From Granulicella mallensis (GTDB lineage Bacteria > Acidobacteriota > Terriglobia > Terriglobales > Acidobacteriaceae), in assembly GCF_014203225.1 (NCBI RefSeq), contig NZ_JACHIO010000026.1, positions 1-64,000 on the forward strand: a stretch of DNA of 64,000 bases. Direction: 5' to 3'. Made by a program: the position numbers and the translations under genes. Below are positions 45,054 through 53,984 of the stretch, in pieces; position 1 is the first letter of the stretch; each line of letters opens with the position of its first letter. The notes under the pieces were generated by a model that was not told where the DNA came from, ran no database searches, and worked only from the letters and a program-made list of their open reading frames with translations.

Positions 45054-46607
45054 TCATCGTTGAGGGGGAAGGCTCAAATCTGCCGAGCCAATGCGGCCAC
45101 TTGAATCGCGAACCACGAGGCGAAGCATGTGGGTATTGCTCTTCAGGGGGAGCGTCAGTGTCAACGCCGTGGCGCTTTGCCCTGGGTGATTCTCGGTTGG
45201 GTTTAGCTTTAGCTTGAAGTCCTTCACCGAATTTGCGATCGACTGGTTTTTCACGTCGAGCGCTGCCAGCACGGCAACGACTGAACCAGATTCGCCGTCT
45301 TCGCCTATCGAGATGGATTGGTTCGCAACCAAAGCTTTGCATGTGATTTGTTGTGCGGCTTTATCGATCGCGCAGCTTTGTATGACGGTGCTTACACCCG
45401 TGTACTCCATACGCGAGTTCACGGCCTCATACAGATCGAAGCGCTGTATGCCCACGCTCGTCGCAGCGGGTTCCGTGTCTGAGGCGTAGTAGCCCTGGCG
45501 ACTATGAACAATGAGATCCGGAGCATCGACCCGCACGTCTATCTTTCGGTACTCGCCATCGGAGATAGGAGTGTTGGGGATATAGCTAAGCGTGTAGAAG
45601 TTCTCTCCCTGATCGAGGCTTTCCCGAATCTCCTGGGAGAGATCGTTACGGCCAAAGAAGTAACGGCCACCGGTATTTTCGACAAACGACTTGAAGGTAA
45701 AACCGTACAGGAAGGGATCCTTGGCGGGGCCGGTGTGATCCGCATCCTCGTTGAGTCGCAGGCGCTCGTCGACCTCCTCTGGGGAGGATTGTGGAGTTGT
45801 ATCGATCACATACACTGTGGCCCGCGCTTTCAGCAGGAGGTCAACGGTACTTTGAACAGCATGATGCAAAACTTCGGTCTGGTGGGATGTACTGGTGTGC
45901 ATATCCACATTGGGGAAGCTTCTTCCCATCCAGATGATCTCCTTGCTGCCACTTTCTCCGCTGCCGGAAAGAGCGATCTGCTGCAGGGCTGCGAGAGACA
46001 GCGTGAACTGGCGCAGAAGATCATTCATGAGCAGGGCTTCCGGAAGGGTGCCTTTCTGAGAATCTAACGCTTTCAACAGAACCGCTCGATCACGGGTTAA
46101 TGGGGCGATGGATTTAAAGCCACGGCTGGTCAACCATATGATCGTAGTCGGAACAGAGAGCATGTCGGGTTGCGCCTTGAGGTATCGGCTCATCTGGTTG
46201 CGCGCGTAGGCTACTTCGTTGAAGGGTGTGTTCAGGCTATCCAGCACCAGAATTGTTTCAGCAGCGTTGCCCCAGTCCACTCGGTCTAGTTTGTCCTTTT
46301 TCGGCAATGCCGCTGCTTTCGATGTCGTGGAGGGCAGCTCAAAGTGACGGATGGTCTGCGGGACGCCATTTTCATAGACCGTAAAAGCGCTCTGAGGTAG
46401 ATCGCGAACCGGCGTTCCGTCCGTGCGAAGCACGACCGGGTTCAGGACGACTAGCTGGCTACGAACCCGAACAGTTGGGATTGTTTGATCGGCAGAAGGT
46501 TGCTGCGCACAATTTCCCGCAACAGTGCACCAGGTCATCAGAAGTGCTGCGAAGATACGTGAGGTAGCGCTCAGGACTTTAAACGGCAACGGCAGGGTGT
46601 TGTTCAT
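45054..46607 (-). CDS. VWFA-related acidobacterial domain protein (TIGR03436 type)
   Basis: 517 aa with a signal (IFAALLMTWCTVAGNCAQQ). The family pattern is clear: TVRVRSQLVVLNPVVLRTDGTPVRDLPQSAFTVYENGVPQTIRHFE, then a von Willebrand A-like fold with ETILVLDSLNTPFNEV where the MIDAS would be (partly altered), TIIWLTSRGFKSIAPLTRD, ARATVYVIDTTPQ, TGGRYFFGRND and YTLSYIPN, then a beta-rich C-terminal region. The family is confined largely to Acidobacteria and has no known role. Here it is first gene of a unit with GH2 and has an operator 30 bp before its start, which ties it to glycan utilisation. Confidence 0.9.
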   Translation of the reverse strand: MNNTLPLPFKVLSATSRIFAALLMTWCTVAGNCAQQPSADQTIPTVRVRSQLVVLNPVVLRTDGTPVRDLPQSAFTVYENGVPQTIRHFELPSTTSKAAALPKKDKLDRVDWGNAAETILVLDSLNTPFNEVAYARNQMSRYLKAQPDMLSVPTTIIWLTSRGFKSIAPLTRDRAVLLKALDSQKGTLPEALLMNDLLRQFTLSLAALQQIALSGSGESGSKEIIWMGRSFPNVDMHTSTSHQTEVLHHAVQSTVDLLLKARATVYVIDTTPQSSPEEVDERLRLNEDADHTGPAKDPFLYGFTFKSFVENTGGRYFFGRNDLSQEIRESLDQGENFYTLSYIPNTPISDGEYRKIDVRVDAPDLIVHSRQGYYASDTEPAATSVGIQRFDLYEAVNSRMEYTGVSTVIQSCAIDKAAQQITCKALVANQSISIGEDGESGSVVAVLAALDVKNQSIANSVKDFKLKLNPTENHPGQSATALTLTLPLKSNTHMLRLVVRDSSGRIGSADLSLPPQR

Positions 46608-46637
46608 GGATCACCAGGTGGTTCCATCTTCACATAC

Positions 46638-46655
46638 TATGGTTGCGTTGTCATT
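46638..46655. promoter_or_regulatory. LacI-type operator, site C (TATGGTTGCGTTGTCATT)
   Basis: Third copy of the palindrome, with half-sites TATGGTTGC and AATGACAAC. It lies 30 bp upstream of the VWFA-protein start on the minus strand, in the divergent promoter region shared with the TonB receptor. Confidence 0.72.
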
Positions 46656-46783
46656 ATGCCTCTCGTTCGCGGCAAACCTTGAGTCTGCATCCTCTGTAAC
46701 GCATGGATGAAGGTATTGCAGAAGCCTTGAAAATAAGGTCTTGACCACAGTTGACCTGTTCATCTATAAAGTCGACGTCTCTA

Positions 46784-46801
46784 TGTGACATCGCTACCAT
46801 G
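46784..46801. promoter_or_regulatory. LacI-type operator, site D (CATGGTAGCGATGTCACA on minus strand)
   Basis: Fourth copy, in reverse orientation, 61 bp upstream of the TonB-receptor start. On the plus strand it reads TGTGACATCGCTACCATG. Together with site C it brackets the 255-bp divergent promoter region, a geometry that would allow repression of both genes and possibly DNA looping. Confidence 0.72.
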
Positions 46802-46862
46802 TTTTGAACCGCTTCTCGGCAGCGTCTGTTGCTCATTGCTTTCTTTTGATCGGAGTCTACTC

Positions 46863-49800
46863 ATGTTTCAAGCGAATAAAAAGTGGCCATCACATCCATC
46901 ATGGACCAGGCTTCTTCTCCTACTCTCGTTCACCCTGATTTGTGGGACCAGCCAGATTCGGGCGCAAAACCTGACGGGCCAGAGTTCCTTGTCCGGCGTC
47001 GTGACCGACAACACAGGTGCTGCTGTTGTTGGAGCAGATGTGGCCGTGATCAATACGGAGACAAACGTAACCACAGACGTCATTACTAACAGTACCGGTT
47101 ACTTCTTACAAGACAATCTGAATGCAGGGCACTATGACATCAAGGTAACCGCGAAGGGCTTTCAAACGCTGACGCAGAGTGGAATCACGCTGGAAGCCAG
47201 CGAGCGGCGCAATGTCCCGGTCAAGCTCAACGTAGGCTCTGAGTCGACCTCTGTGATCGTCAATTCGGACGCGCCGCTGCTCGAAACGGAGTCTGTCTCA
47301 ACGGGGCAGACGATCACCTCTGCCGAACTGGATTCTCTGCCGAATGGCACCAGCTCCATCTATCTGGCGATGTTGGCTCCGGGAACCCAAAGCCAACTAG
47401 CTTCCAACTACCAGCAGAATGGTGGAAGCAACTCTTTGAACACGCCAAGCCAGAGCTTTGGCGCCTATGGCCGTATCGGAGCCAATGAGTTCAGCCTTGA
47501 CGGCGCGCCCAATATGGGGAACAACCGTGGAACGGCTATTTCGCCGACGGCCGATGAGCTTGACCAGGTGAAGATCATCAGTACGGCCTTCGATGCGCAG
47601 CAGGAACATACCTTCGGCGTAACGTTTATTCAGACAACCAAGGCGGGAACCAACGATATACACGGTACCGCCCGGCTTCGTTATGACAATTCGACTTTTG
47701 ATGCCTTCCAACATTTCCAGAAGCTGACCTATCTCTATCAACGGCGGATAGCCGGGTGCGATACGAGTCCAAAATCAAGTGCCTGCCAACTGGCAAACAC
47801 GAAGTTCGGGCTTCCAACCAACGAGGAATATGCACCCAGCGGGTCTATTGGTGGTCCCGTGTATATCCCCCACGTGTTTGATGGCCGCAACAAGCTGTTT
47901 TTCTTCGCGGCTTTTTATCGCATCGGATTTGGGGGTGGGACGCCGAAGGTTGCTGCCGTTCCAACAGCGCAGGAGCGGGTGGGAAACTTCTCTGACCTAC
48001 CGCAGACCACGTCGATTCCTACCACCGCCGGTTATGCGGGTAAAACCTTTGCTCAGAACTGCCCAGGCTCGCCCTTCTTCGGGGCCTATCAGATCTATAA
48101 CCCTTTCCAAATCACTTTCGACTCGAAGGAGGTTCCGCACCGTGCGCCCTTCTGCGGGAACGTCCTCCCCAGCAATCTGCTTTCAAGTCATCCCCTGGTA
48201 GCAGCGGTTAACGCGGCCTATTCCAACCCCTCGCAGGCGAACACGCCTACAGGCAACAACCTGAATTACAACGCAATCACCAACGGCACCTATGAGCAGT
48301 TCACGAACCGCTTTGACTATGCCTTGAATGAGGCAAATCACTTCTTCTTCCGCTACTCCCTGGGCTACTACACCCTCGCTACAGACGATTTCACCAATAC
48401 CGATATCGGCCAGTTATCGACGCCGCGTTTTATCAAGAATGCTTCTTTTGGCTGGGCGCATAGCCTCTCGGCAAATACAGTAGTCACAGCCACGGTGGGA
48501 GCGTCCGATTACACCGGCAACGGATCTTTCTATCCGAATGAGGCCGGTTATAAGGCCTCAGACCTGGGGCTGCCTTCTTACATTGACGATTACTCGGGAA
48601 GTTCCGCCGCGTTTCCCGTCGTAAGCGTTAGTTCCTACACGTCCGTTACCGCGGCTGCGACTAACTATTCGCACTATCGTACGTTGAGTTTTCGGGGCGA
48701 TGTAACAACGGTTCGTGGTTCACACGCAATCTCTCTCGGTGCAGAGTGGCGTCAACAGAATGTGGCATTTGACGGCGCGGGCTCATTCTCTGGGGCCGGA
48801 AGCGCGGGCACGTTCGCTTTTGATAACACGTACACACAGGAAGGGAACGGTACGACTTCGAGCTTTCCAACTACGGCGGCCGGCACTTCGTACGCATCGC
48901 TTCTGCTGGGAATCAACACGAGCGCTTCCATCTATAAGGGCTTGCCCTACTCACGATCAAATCCCTACTACACTTTTTATGCGGGAGACGTATGGCGCGT
49001 GACTCGCAAGCTCACCATCATTCCCGGCCTGCGTTACGAGTTCGAGTATGGCCCCACCGACAAGCACAACCAGCAAATGGTTGGATGGGATCCCAACGCC
49101 AGTCTGACGATTGCTCCTGCAGCACGGACTGCCTATGCAAACACGTATAGCACCGCTTCAGCCGCTCTTAAAGCGATTCTTCCACCGTCTATTACTGTGG
49201 CGGGTGGTCCAATCTATGCGGGTGTTAATGGGGCTTCGACACGTCAATGGCAGAACAACTGGCGCTTTATGCCGAGACTTGGCCTATCGTATGCCTTCAC
49301 GCCGAAGACCGTCCTGCGAGCAGGCTATGGGCTCTTCTACGATTCGCTCAGCATCGTGAATGAAAATGGAACTACGTTGAACGGAGGTTTCTCGTCCTTG
49401 ACGGGACCTGTCGCGACATCCGACACCACGCACTACGGTTCGAATTTCACGCCGGGAAGCACTCCGTTGTCCGATCCCTTCCCGGAATCGAACGGCAGCC
49501 GCTTTGTTTCACAGGTTGGTAGCTCTCTCGGCGCCGATTATTACTCGGCGTATGCCTCCACCCTGGGTGTGTATAACCATGATCGTGTGCCCGCCCGCTC
49601 AAATCGCGTGCAGTTCAGTGTCGAACATCAATTCAAGGCGACAACGTTGGTCCAAATTGCGTATGTGGCGTCACGCACGACGGACATTACCCTGGATGGC
49701 AATGCCAATAACACGCACACGAATACAGCAACGCCCACCATCAATTCGACGGCGATTCCTGCTTCGTTCTTCGCTGGTGGGCTGAGCCCCAATGCTCTTT

Positions 49801-50789
49801 CGAACACGCTTCTGACGCAGAAGGTGGCGAATCCTTTTTACGTAAACAACTTCTCCGGACTGGCGACTACGGATTCGGCGCTCTATAACCAACTCAGCAA
49901 GAGCAGCTACTCGACTTCGTCGACGATCCAGGTTGCGAACCTGGTGCGCCCGTATCCTCAGATGTCCGGTCTGCAGCTCTACCAGTTCAATGGAACCTCG
50001 CAGTTTCAGGAGATCCAGGTGAATGCCTTCAAGCGTGTCAGCGATGGATTGACCGCGACACTTGCGTACCAGTGGAATTATCAGAAGGACCGCGACTACT
50101 ATCAGAACGCGTTCGACACCCACCCGAGCCTTGAATCAAGCAACCAGAGCCCGCCATGGCGCTTCACGGCATCAGCAGTGTATCGCCTGCCCTGGGGCCG
50201 CGGACAGCAGTGGCTTCAGCACGGATGGAAAGAGGCAGTTTTCGGTGGATACGTTCTTGCCGCTACTGCTGAACTTCAGCCTGGCCCGTTACTTAATTTC
50301 CCGAACCTGTTCTATGTGGGAGATGTTAAGGCTATTAAGTTGAAGAAACCCACCTATGTTCAGAACGACGCTACCGGCGTCAACTATGTTCAGTCGTTCA
50401 ATGCCGCGCCTGTAACCACGCTGTCGTATGCGACTGCTGCGAACGGTGCCGTTACCTGTTCTTATACCGGCACAGGGTTCGTAGACACTTTGGTGACGAA
50501 CTACAGCGTATGCCAACCCAACGCTTACAACCTGAGGGTCTTTCCCACTCATGTTGAGGGGGTACGGCAGCAGGGAATTGCGAACTACAACGCGAACCTG
50601 GGTAAGACCTTTTCCCCGACAGATCGCATCAGGTTCACTCCCCAGTTGTATGTGTTCAACCTCTTCAATCACCAGCGCTCCGCGGGGGCAACTACGTCGC
50701 CGACTAGCACGCAGTTTGGTCAAACGAACTCTGACCAGTCAGGTGCGAACGCTCGAGGTATTACCCTGGCATTTCTTTTGAACTTCTAG
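46863..50789 (+). CDS. Oar-type TonB-dependent outer-membrane receptor (locus 1)
   Basis: 1308 aa from ATG 46863. Signal peptide (LLLLLSFTLICGTSQIRAQ), a carboxypeptidase-regulatory domain (SLSGVVTDNTGAAVVGADVAVINTETN, GHYDIKVTAKGFQTL), a plug domain (GAYGRIGANEFSLDGAPNMGN) and a long 22-strand barrel with IHGTARLRYDNSTFDAFQH, VWRVTRKLTIIPGLRYEFEYGP and the terminal strand GITLAFLLNF ending in Phe. In Acidobacteria such receptors take the place of SusC for import of oligosaccharides in TonB-dependent fashion. No SusD homologue is present. Its promoter carries operator D and the downstream LacI gene is convergent. Confidence 0.88.
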   Translation: MFQANKKWPSHPSWTRLLLLLSFTLICGTSQIRAQNLTGQSSLSGVVTDNTGAAVVGADVAVINTETNVTTDVITNSTGYFLQDNLNAGHYDIKVTAKGFQTLTQSGITLEASERRNVPVKLNVGSESTSVIVNSDAPLLETESVSTGQTITSAELDSLPNGTSSIYLAMLAPGTQSQLASNYQQNGGSNSLNTPSQSFGAYGRIGANEFSLDGAPNMGNNRGTAISPTADELDQVKIISTAFDAQQEHTFGVTFIQTTKAGTNDIHGTARLRYDNSTFDAFQHFQKLTYLYQRRIAGCDTSPKSSACQLANTKFGLPTNEEYAPSGSIGGPVYIPHVFDGRNKLFFFAAFYRIGFGGGTPKVAAVPTAQERVGNFSDLPQTTSIPTTAGYAGKTFAQNCPGSPFFGAYQIYNPFQITFDSKEVPHRAPFCGNVLPSNLLSSHPLVAAVNAAYSNPSQANTPTGNNLNYNAITNGTYEQFTNRFDYALNEANHFFFRYSLGYYTLATDDFTNTDIGQLSTPRFIKNASFGWAHSLSANTVVTATVGASDYTGNGSFYPNEAGYKASDLGLPSYIDDYSGSSAAFPVVSVSSYTSVTAAATNYSHYRTLSFRGDVTTVRGSHAISLGAEWRQQNVAFDGAGSFSGAGSAGTFAFDNTYTQEGNGTTSSFPTTAAGTSYASLLLGINTSASIYKGLPYSRSNPYYTFYAGDVWRVTRKLTIIPGLRYEFEYGPTDKHNQQMVGWDPNASLTIAPAARTAYANTYSTASAALKAILPPSITVAGGPIYAGVNGASTRQWQNNWRFMPRLGLSYAFTPKTVLRAGYGLFYDSLSIVNENGTTLNGGFSSLTGPVATSDTTHYGSNFTPGSTPLSDPFPESNGSRFVSQVGSSLGADYYSAYASTLGVYNHDRVPARSNRVQFSVEHQFKATTLVQIAYVASRTTDITLDGNANNTHTNTATPTINSTAIPASFFAGGLSPNALSNTLLTQKVANPFYVNNFSGLATTDSALYNQLSKSSYSTSSTIQVANLVRPYPQMSGLQLYQFNGTSQFQEIQVNAFKRVSDGLTATLAYQWNYQKDRDYYQNAFDTHPSLESSNQSPPWRFTASAVYRLPWGRGQQWLQHGWKEAVFGGYVLAATAELQPGPLLNFPNLFYVGDVKAIKLKKPTYVQNDATGVNYVQSFNAAPVTTLSYATAANGAVTCSYTGTGFVDTLVTNYSVCQPNAYNLRVFPTHVEGVRQQGIANYNANLGKTFSPTDRIRFTPQLYVFNLFNHQRSAGATTSPTSTQFGQTNSDQSGANARGITLAFLLNF

Positions 50790-50813
50790 GCCATAGCGAA
50801 GTTTGCATTTCAG

Positions 50814-50840
50814 CCGGCGGAAGGGAAAACCTTCCGCCGG
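50814..50840. terminator. Terminator between TonB receptor and lacI-type gene
   Basis: CCGGCGGAAGG and CCTTCCGCCGG form an 11-bp stem with loop GAAAA, followed by TTCCTTATTT on the plus strand. It is 25 bp after the receptor stop and stands between convergent genes. Confidence 0.78.
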
Positions 50841-50931
50841 TTCCTTATTTAAGAACACGACCGGTGCGTCGAGCTACATCACCCAGAATGTTCGCCAGAT
50901 ACGCTCGAGTTCCGAGAGGAAGGCGCCTTGT

Positions 50932-51963
50932 TCAGGCGGCCGGAATACCTGTGCAGCCACATGAGTTTCGAATGATGAACTCAACAGGCAGCACAAGTTT
51001 AATTCCGAATTCGCTTTCCTGATTTTTGGGTGCCGCAATACGCTCAAAGAGAACGCGAGCGGCCTGTGCCCCAAGGCCTACCGCGGGTTGACGAACGACG
51101 GTTAGAGCGGGGGAGAGCAGTTTCGCCAGTTCGAGGTCGTCAAAGGCAACCAGCGCAATCTTCTCCGGGATCTGTAGATTTACCTCACGCAAAGCCTCGA
51201 GCATATGGCGCGTGGCAACGTTATTCAGGGTAAAAACTGCTGAAGGACGGTCTGGAGACTTGCTCCATTGCTTTGCAAGTTTGAGTGCGTCTTCGTAGGA
51301 CTGGATCGATAGGCGCAGTTCGGGCTTGAGGCCCGCAGACTGCATGGCATTGGTATATCCAAGAATGCGGTGGCTGACCGCATGGGATTCCTTGTCGTAA
51401 CCAACGCATACGATGCGCTTATGTCCATGGCCGATGAGGTGCTCAACGGCGGTTTGAGCGCCGCCGAGGTTTTCGACTACGACCTCGTCCGCCGCGATTC
51501 CGCTGAGAGGGCGGTCCAGCGCAACGATGGGGATGCCCTCGTGGAGAAACTCGGTAAGGCTGTCGTTCGACAAGGAAGGAACGACGATGAGCCCAGCGAC
51601 ACGCTGGCCGATCAGCATCGAGACCTCATTATTCGAGATGTTCCGATCATGTTTCGATGCCACAATCAGTGTCATGTAGCCATGTGCCGAGGCATAGCTC
51701 TCGATGGCAGAGGCGCATTTTCCGAAAAACGGATCTGCCAGGTCCGGAAGAATGAGACCGATGACCTTTGCACGATGGCCCTTGAGAATGCGGGCTGCCT
51801 GATTCGGTCGATATCCCAGCTTGTCAATGGCTGCTTGAATCTTCTTCTTCTTCGCTGCACTGACATAGCTCGTCTCATTCACGAAGCGCGACACCGTGAT
51901 CGCGCCCACTCCTGCGACACGTGCAACATCCGCAACCGTTGGCATGGAAGATGGTTTTTTCAC
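50932..51963 (-). CDS. LacI-family transcriptional regulator of the polysaccharide locus
   Basis: 343 aa from GTG 51963. The helix-turn-helix is TVADVARVAGVGAITVSRFVN, followed by the hinge helix PNQAARILKGHR that sits in the minor groove at a central CG. The periplasmic-binding-protein-like ligand domain follows: VIGLILPDLADPFFGKCASAIES, VAGLIVVPSLSNDSLTEFL, GIPIVALDRPLSG, RIVCVGYDKESHAVSHR, RPSAVFTLNNVATRHML, ALVAFDDLELAKLLSPALTVVRQP. It probably senses an oligosaccharide and releases the four operators of the locus. None of these lies before its own gene; it follows the winged-helix gene by 43 bp. Confidence 0.9.
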   Translation of the reverse strand: MKKPSSMPTVADVARVAGVGAITVSRFVNETSYVSAAKKKKIQAAIDKLGYRPNQAARILKGHRAKVIGLILPDLADPFFGKCASAIESYASAHGYMTLIVASKHDRNISNNEVSMLIGQRVAGLIVVPSLSNDSLTEFLHEGIPIVALDRPLSGIAADEVVVENLGGAQTAVEHLIGHGHKRIVCVGYDKESHAVSHRILGYTNAMQSAGLKPELRLSIQSYEDALKLAKQWSKSPDRPSAVFTLNNVATRHMLEALREVNLQIPEKIALVAFDDLELAKLLSPALTVVRQPAVGLGAQAARVLFERIAAPKNQESEFGIKLVLPVEFIIRNSCGCTGIPAA

Positions 51964-52006
51964 TCGAATCTGTTGTGAGCCTCGTTGCAGGGCCTGCCCC
52001 CTGAGA

Positions 52007-53401
52007 TCAGATGATGTGACATGCTATCGCATCGACATTGCTTGGCGAACCCGCCAACGTATTCAGGTGCAGCAAAATCTCGAAGTTTCGACCGGTTGCT
52101 CCCTGGTTCAATCCACACTTTGCAAGTGTACTGCGCAGACGGCTTTCATCCCCTAGCAGCTTGCCGGCTGCTTCTGTTCCTTCGCCGTTCTCTCCGCCAA
52201 TCAGCAGGACGCGTCCATCCCCATTGGGATTCCTAAGAAGGGCGATCAAGGCGTAAGACTCTCCGGTGGCCCAACCGGGCGCGGTGGCGACGTAGGTCGC
52301 GGCTTCTCCCGTGCGAGGGTGCGTATTTCGGATGATCTCTTGCGTCGTGGATGGATCAAATTCAAAGCGGAAGTCCAGCCGTTCGTTGAATAGTTTTACC
52401 CACGGATTGGAGCGTGAGCTTCCCAGGACGATCAGATTCTTGTCATTCTCGATGTCCGAAAGCTGGATCAATCGTGCTCCCCGAACATCGACGGGCCTGG
52501 ATCTTTCGGCTGCAATCCCGGCGGCCAATGCAACGATCGGCGTATCCACTGTAGATGCTTTGTCTCCCCGCAGGATCACATTGCAAAAGCGATTCTGTTC
52601 CGGAGTCAGCAACTCGGGGTGAGGAACATACTTGTGGTTCGCGTAGTCGGAGAGCGAGATGGGACCGCCGGTAAAACCTTGAATCTCAGCGATATTGGGA
52701 TCGCTTGTGATGATCATTGTCGGGTTTGGTCCGGAGATGATCGCGGACCATGGAACCAAAAAGGCTAATCGATTACTGTTCGAACGAACATGCTGCCAAA
52801 GCGAAAAGCCGAGGACGACGGTGGAAACGAAAAACACCGCTGCGACCAGAGGCCAAAGGTATCTACTGCGAGTTCCCATGAAAAGGGGGCTCGTTGGGGT
52901 GGCGGCGGTCGGGGCCGGAGCTAGGGTTTGAACGCGAGAGGAAGCTTCTGAGGGCGATGACTCGAAGGACGGATGTGATTCGACGGAGCGTTCGCGTGTA
53001 ATTCTAGGGACATATGAGCCAGGCGGAAGACTGAAGCGAAAATCTACGGTCGCGCCTGAGCGTCCATAATGCCGAAGGAGTCGCTTCCGTACATCGCTGG
53101 CTGTGACGCGGACGATAGCGTCCTCTCCGGTGTCGTAGGAGGGCAAGCGTCCGAATATCTCGATGCCAAGAATTCTTTCCCGGAGGTTTTCCTGCCGCCC
53201 GGATATCGTCTCTTCGACGATGTATTTGAGAAACTGCCCGCTACGATTGCTTCCGCGGAAGGCTTCGCCTTCGAGGATTTCCTTAAGATGACGGCGGATC
53301 TCCCGAAGGTGGTCAGGAAGCTTCACCGGGAACGTGAGCTCTTCTCCCTCTTCGTCTACATGTAACGGTTGCGGCATCGGATGTAGCCGCAATTTTAGCA
53401 T
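52007..53401 (-). CDS. Membrane-anchored winged-helix-like protein
   Basis: 464 aa (or 456 from ATG 53377; no clear ribosome site for either). The N-terminal about 100 residues carry FRGSNRSGQFLKYIVEETISGR, RERILGIEIFGRLPSYDTGEDAIVRVTASDVRKRL, the pattern of a large acidobacterial family related to the effector domains of CadC-like regulators, with a conserved predicted DNA-binding fold. One transmembrane helix (LWPLVAAVFFVSTVVLGFSLW) separates it from an extracytoplasmic alpha/beta domain (MIITSDPNIAEIQG, LIVLGSSRSNPW, GRVLLIGGENGEG). Likely a membrane signalling protein. Upstream of and probably co-transcribed with the LacI gene, so it may sense the glycan outside. Confidence 0.78.
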   Translation of the reverse strand: MLKLRLHPMPQPLHVDEEGEELTFPVKLPDHLREIRRHLKEILEGEAFRGSNRSGQFLKYIVEETISGRQENLRERILGIEIFGRLPSYDTGEDAIVRVTASDVRKRLLRHYGRSGATVDFRFSLPPGSYVPRITRERSVESHPSFESSPSEASSRVQTLAPAPTAATPTSPLFMGTRSRYLWPLVAAVFFVSTVVLGFSLWQHVRSNSNRLAFLVPWSAIISGPNPTMIITSDPNIAEIQGFTGGPISLSDYANHKYVPHPELLTPEQNRFCNVILRGDKASTVDTPIVALAAGIAAERSRPVDVRGARLIQLSDIENDKNLIVLGSSRSNPWVKLFNERLDFRFEFDPSTTQEIIRNTHPRTGEAATYVATAPGWATGESYALIALLRNPNGDGRVLLIGGENGEGTEAAGKLLGDESRLRSTLAKCGLNQGATGRNFEILLHLNTLAGSPSNVDAIACHII

Positions 53402-53605
53402 CTGGGGGAGAGCCCGGTCAGATCAGCTCTTTTCCGATGGTGACGAGAACCTGTTAGTTGGGGGTATCTACCGTTAAAACTGTAAGGTGCATGGAATGAA
53501 CCATTTAGGGGAGGGGTTACAGCGGAGCCTAACGTTGTTGTCAAACGCTCGCAGGGGGTAGGGTTGTGCTCACGTTCTGACAAGGACGATGGGAGGTATT
53601 ACCTC

Positions 53606-53923
53606 ATGACGACGGAATTTAGCGGCACGGGAATTCAAACATGGACTAGCGTCGACATCTCGGCGGTAGATATGGCTTCGAAGTCGGTACGCTTTTCATA
53701 CTTCGGCGGTACGGATCAGATCTCCAAGGACCTTAAAGAGGAGGAGTGCCGAGCCGCCAGCCTGGGCCCGTTCGTCGGCACTCCTTTGAAGTCCCGCCGG
53801 TTTCGGGCATTGGCTCGAAATGCCGCACGATCGGGGAAGCGGCTCGTGATTGAGATTCACGATCAGAACCCCGTCAAGACGATATCCAGTCAGTCAACAG
53901 CAATGTCCGCCATTCCGCTCTAG
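53606..53923 (+). CDS. Small hypothetical protein
   Basis: 105 aa from ATG 53606, supported by a strong GGGAGGT site 7 bp upstream; the open frame extends further but without a better start. Sequence MTTEFSGTGIQTWTSVDISAVDM ... GPFVGTPLKSRRFRALARNAARSGKRLVIEIHD. No signal peptide or membrane segment, a basic middle and an alternating pattern that suggests a short alpha/beta fold. Family not recognised. It stands alone between the winged-helix gene and the HugZ-like gene. Confidence 0.6.
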   Translation: MTTEFSGTGIQTWTSVDISAVDMASKSVRFSYFGGTDQISKDLKEEECRAASLGPFVGTPLKSRRFRALARNAARSGKRLVIEIHDQNPVKTISSQSTAMSAIPL

Positions 53924-53984
53924 CCATAGCTGACTCAACCAGGGAGTGGTTCGCTGGCAACCGACCGGACGCCGTTCTGTAGAT

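Noticed and set aside
45007..45342. N-terminal extension of the GH2 open frame
   Set aside because: Overlaps the end of the VWFA gene, is Arg-rich, and the signal peptide and ribosome site place the start at 45006.
53515..53550. TAACGTTGTTGTCAAACG, considered as a fifth LacI-type operator
   Set aside because: Lacks the TATGG half-site and the central CG spacing of the other four.
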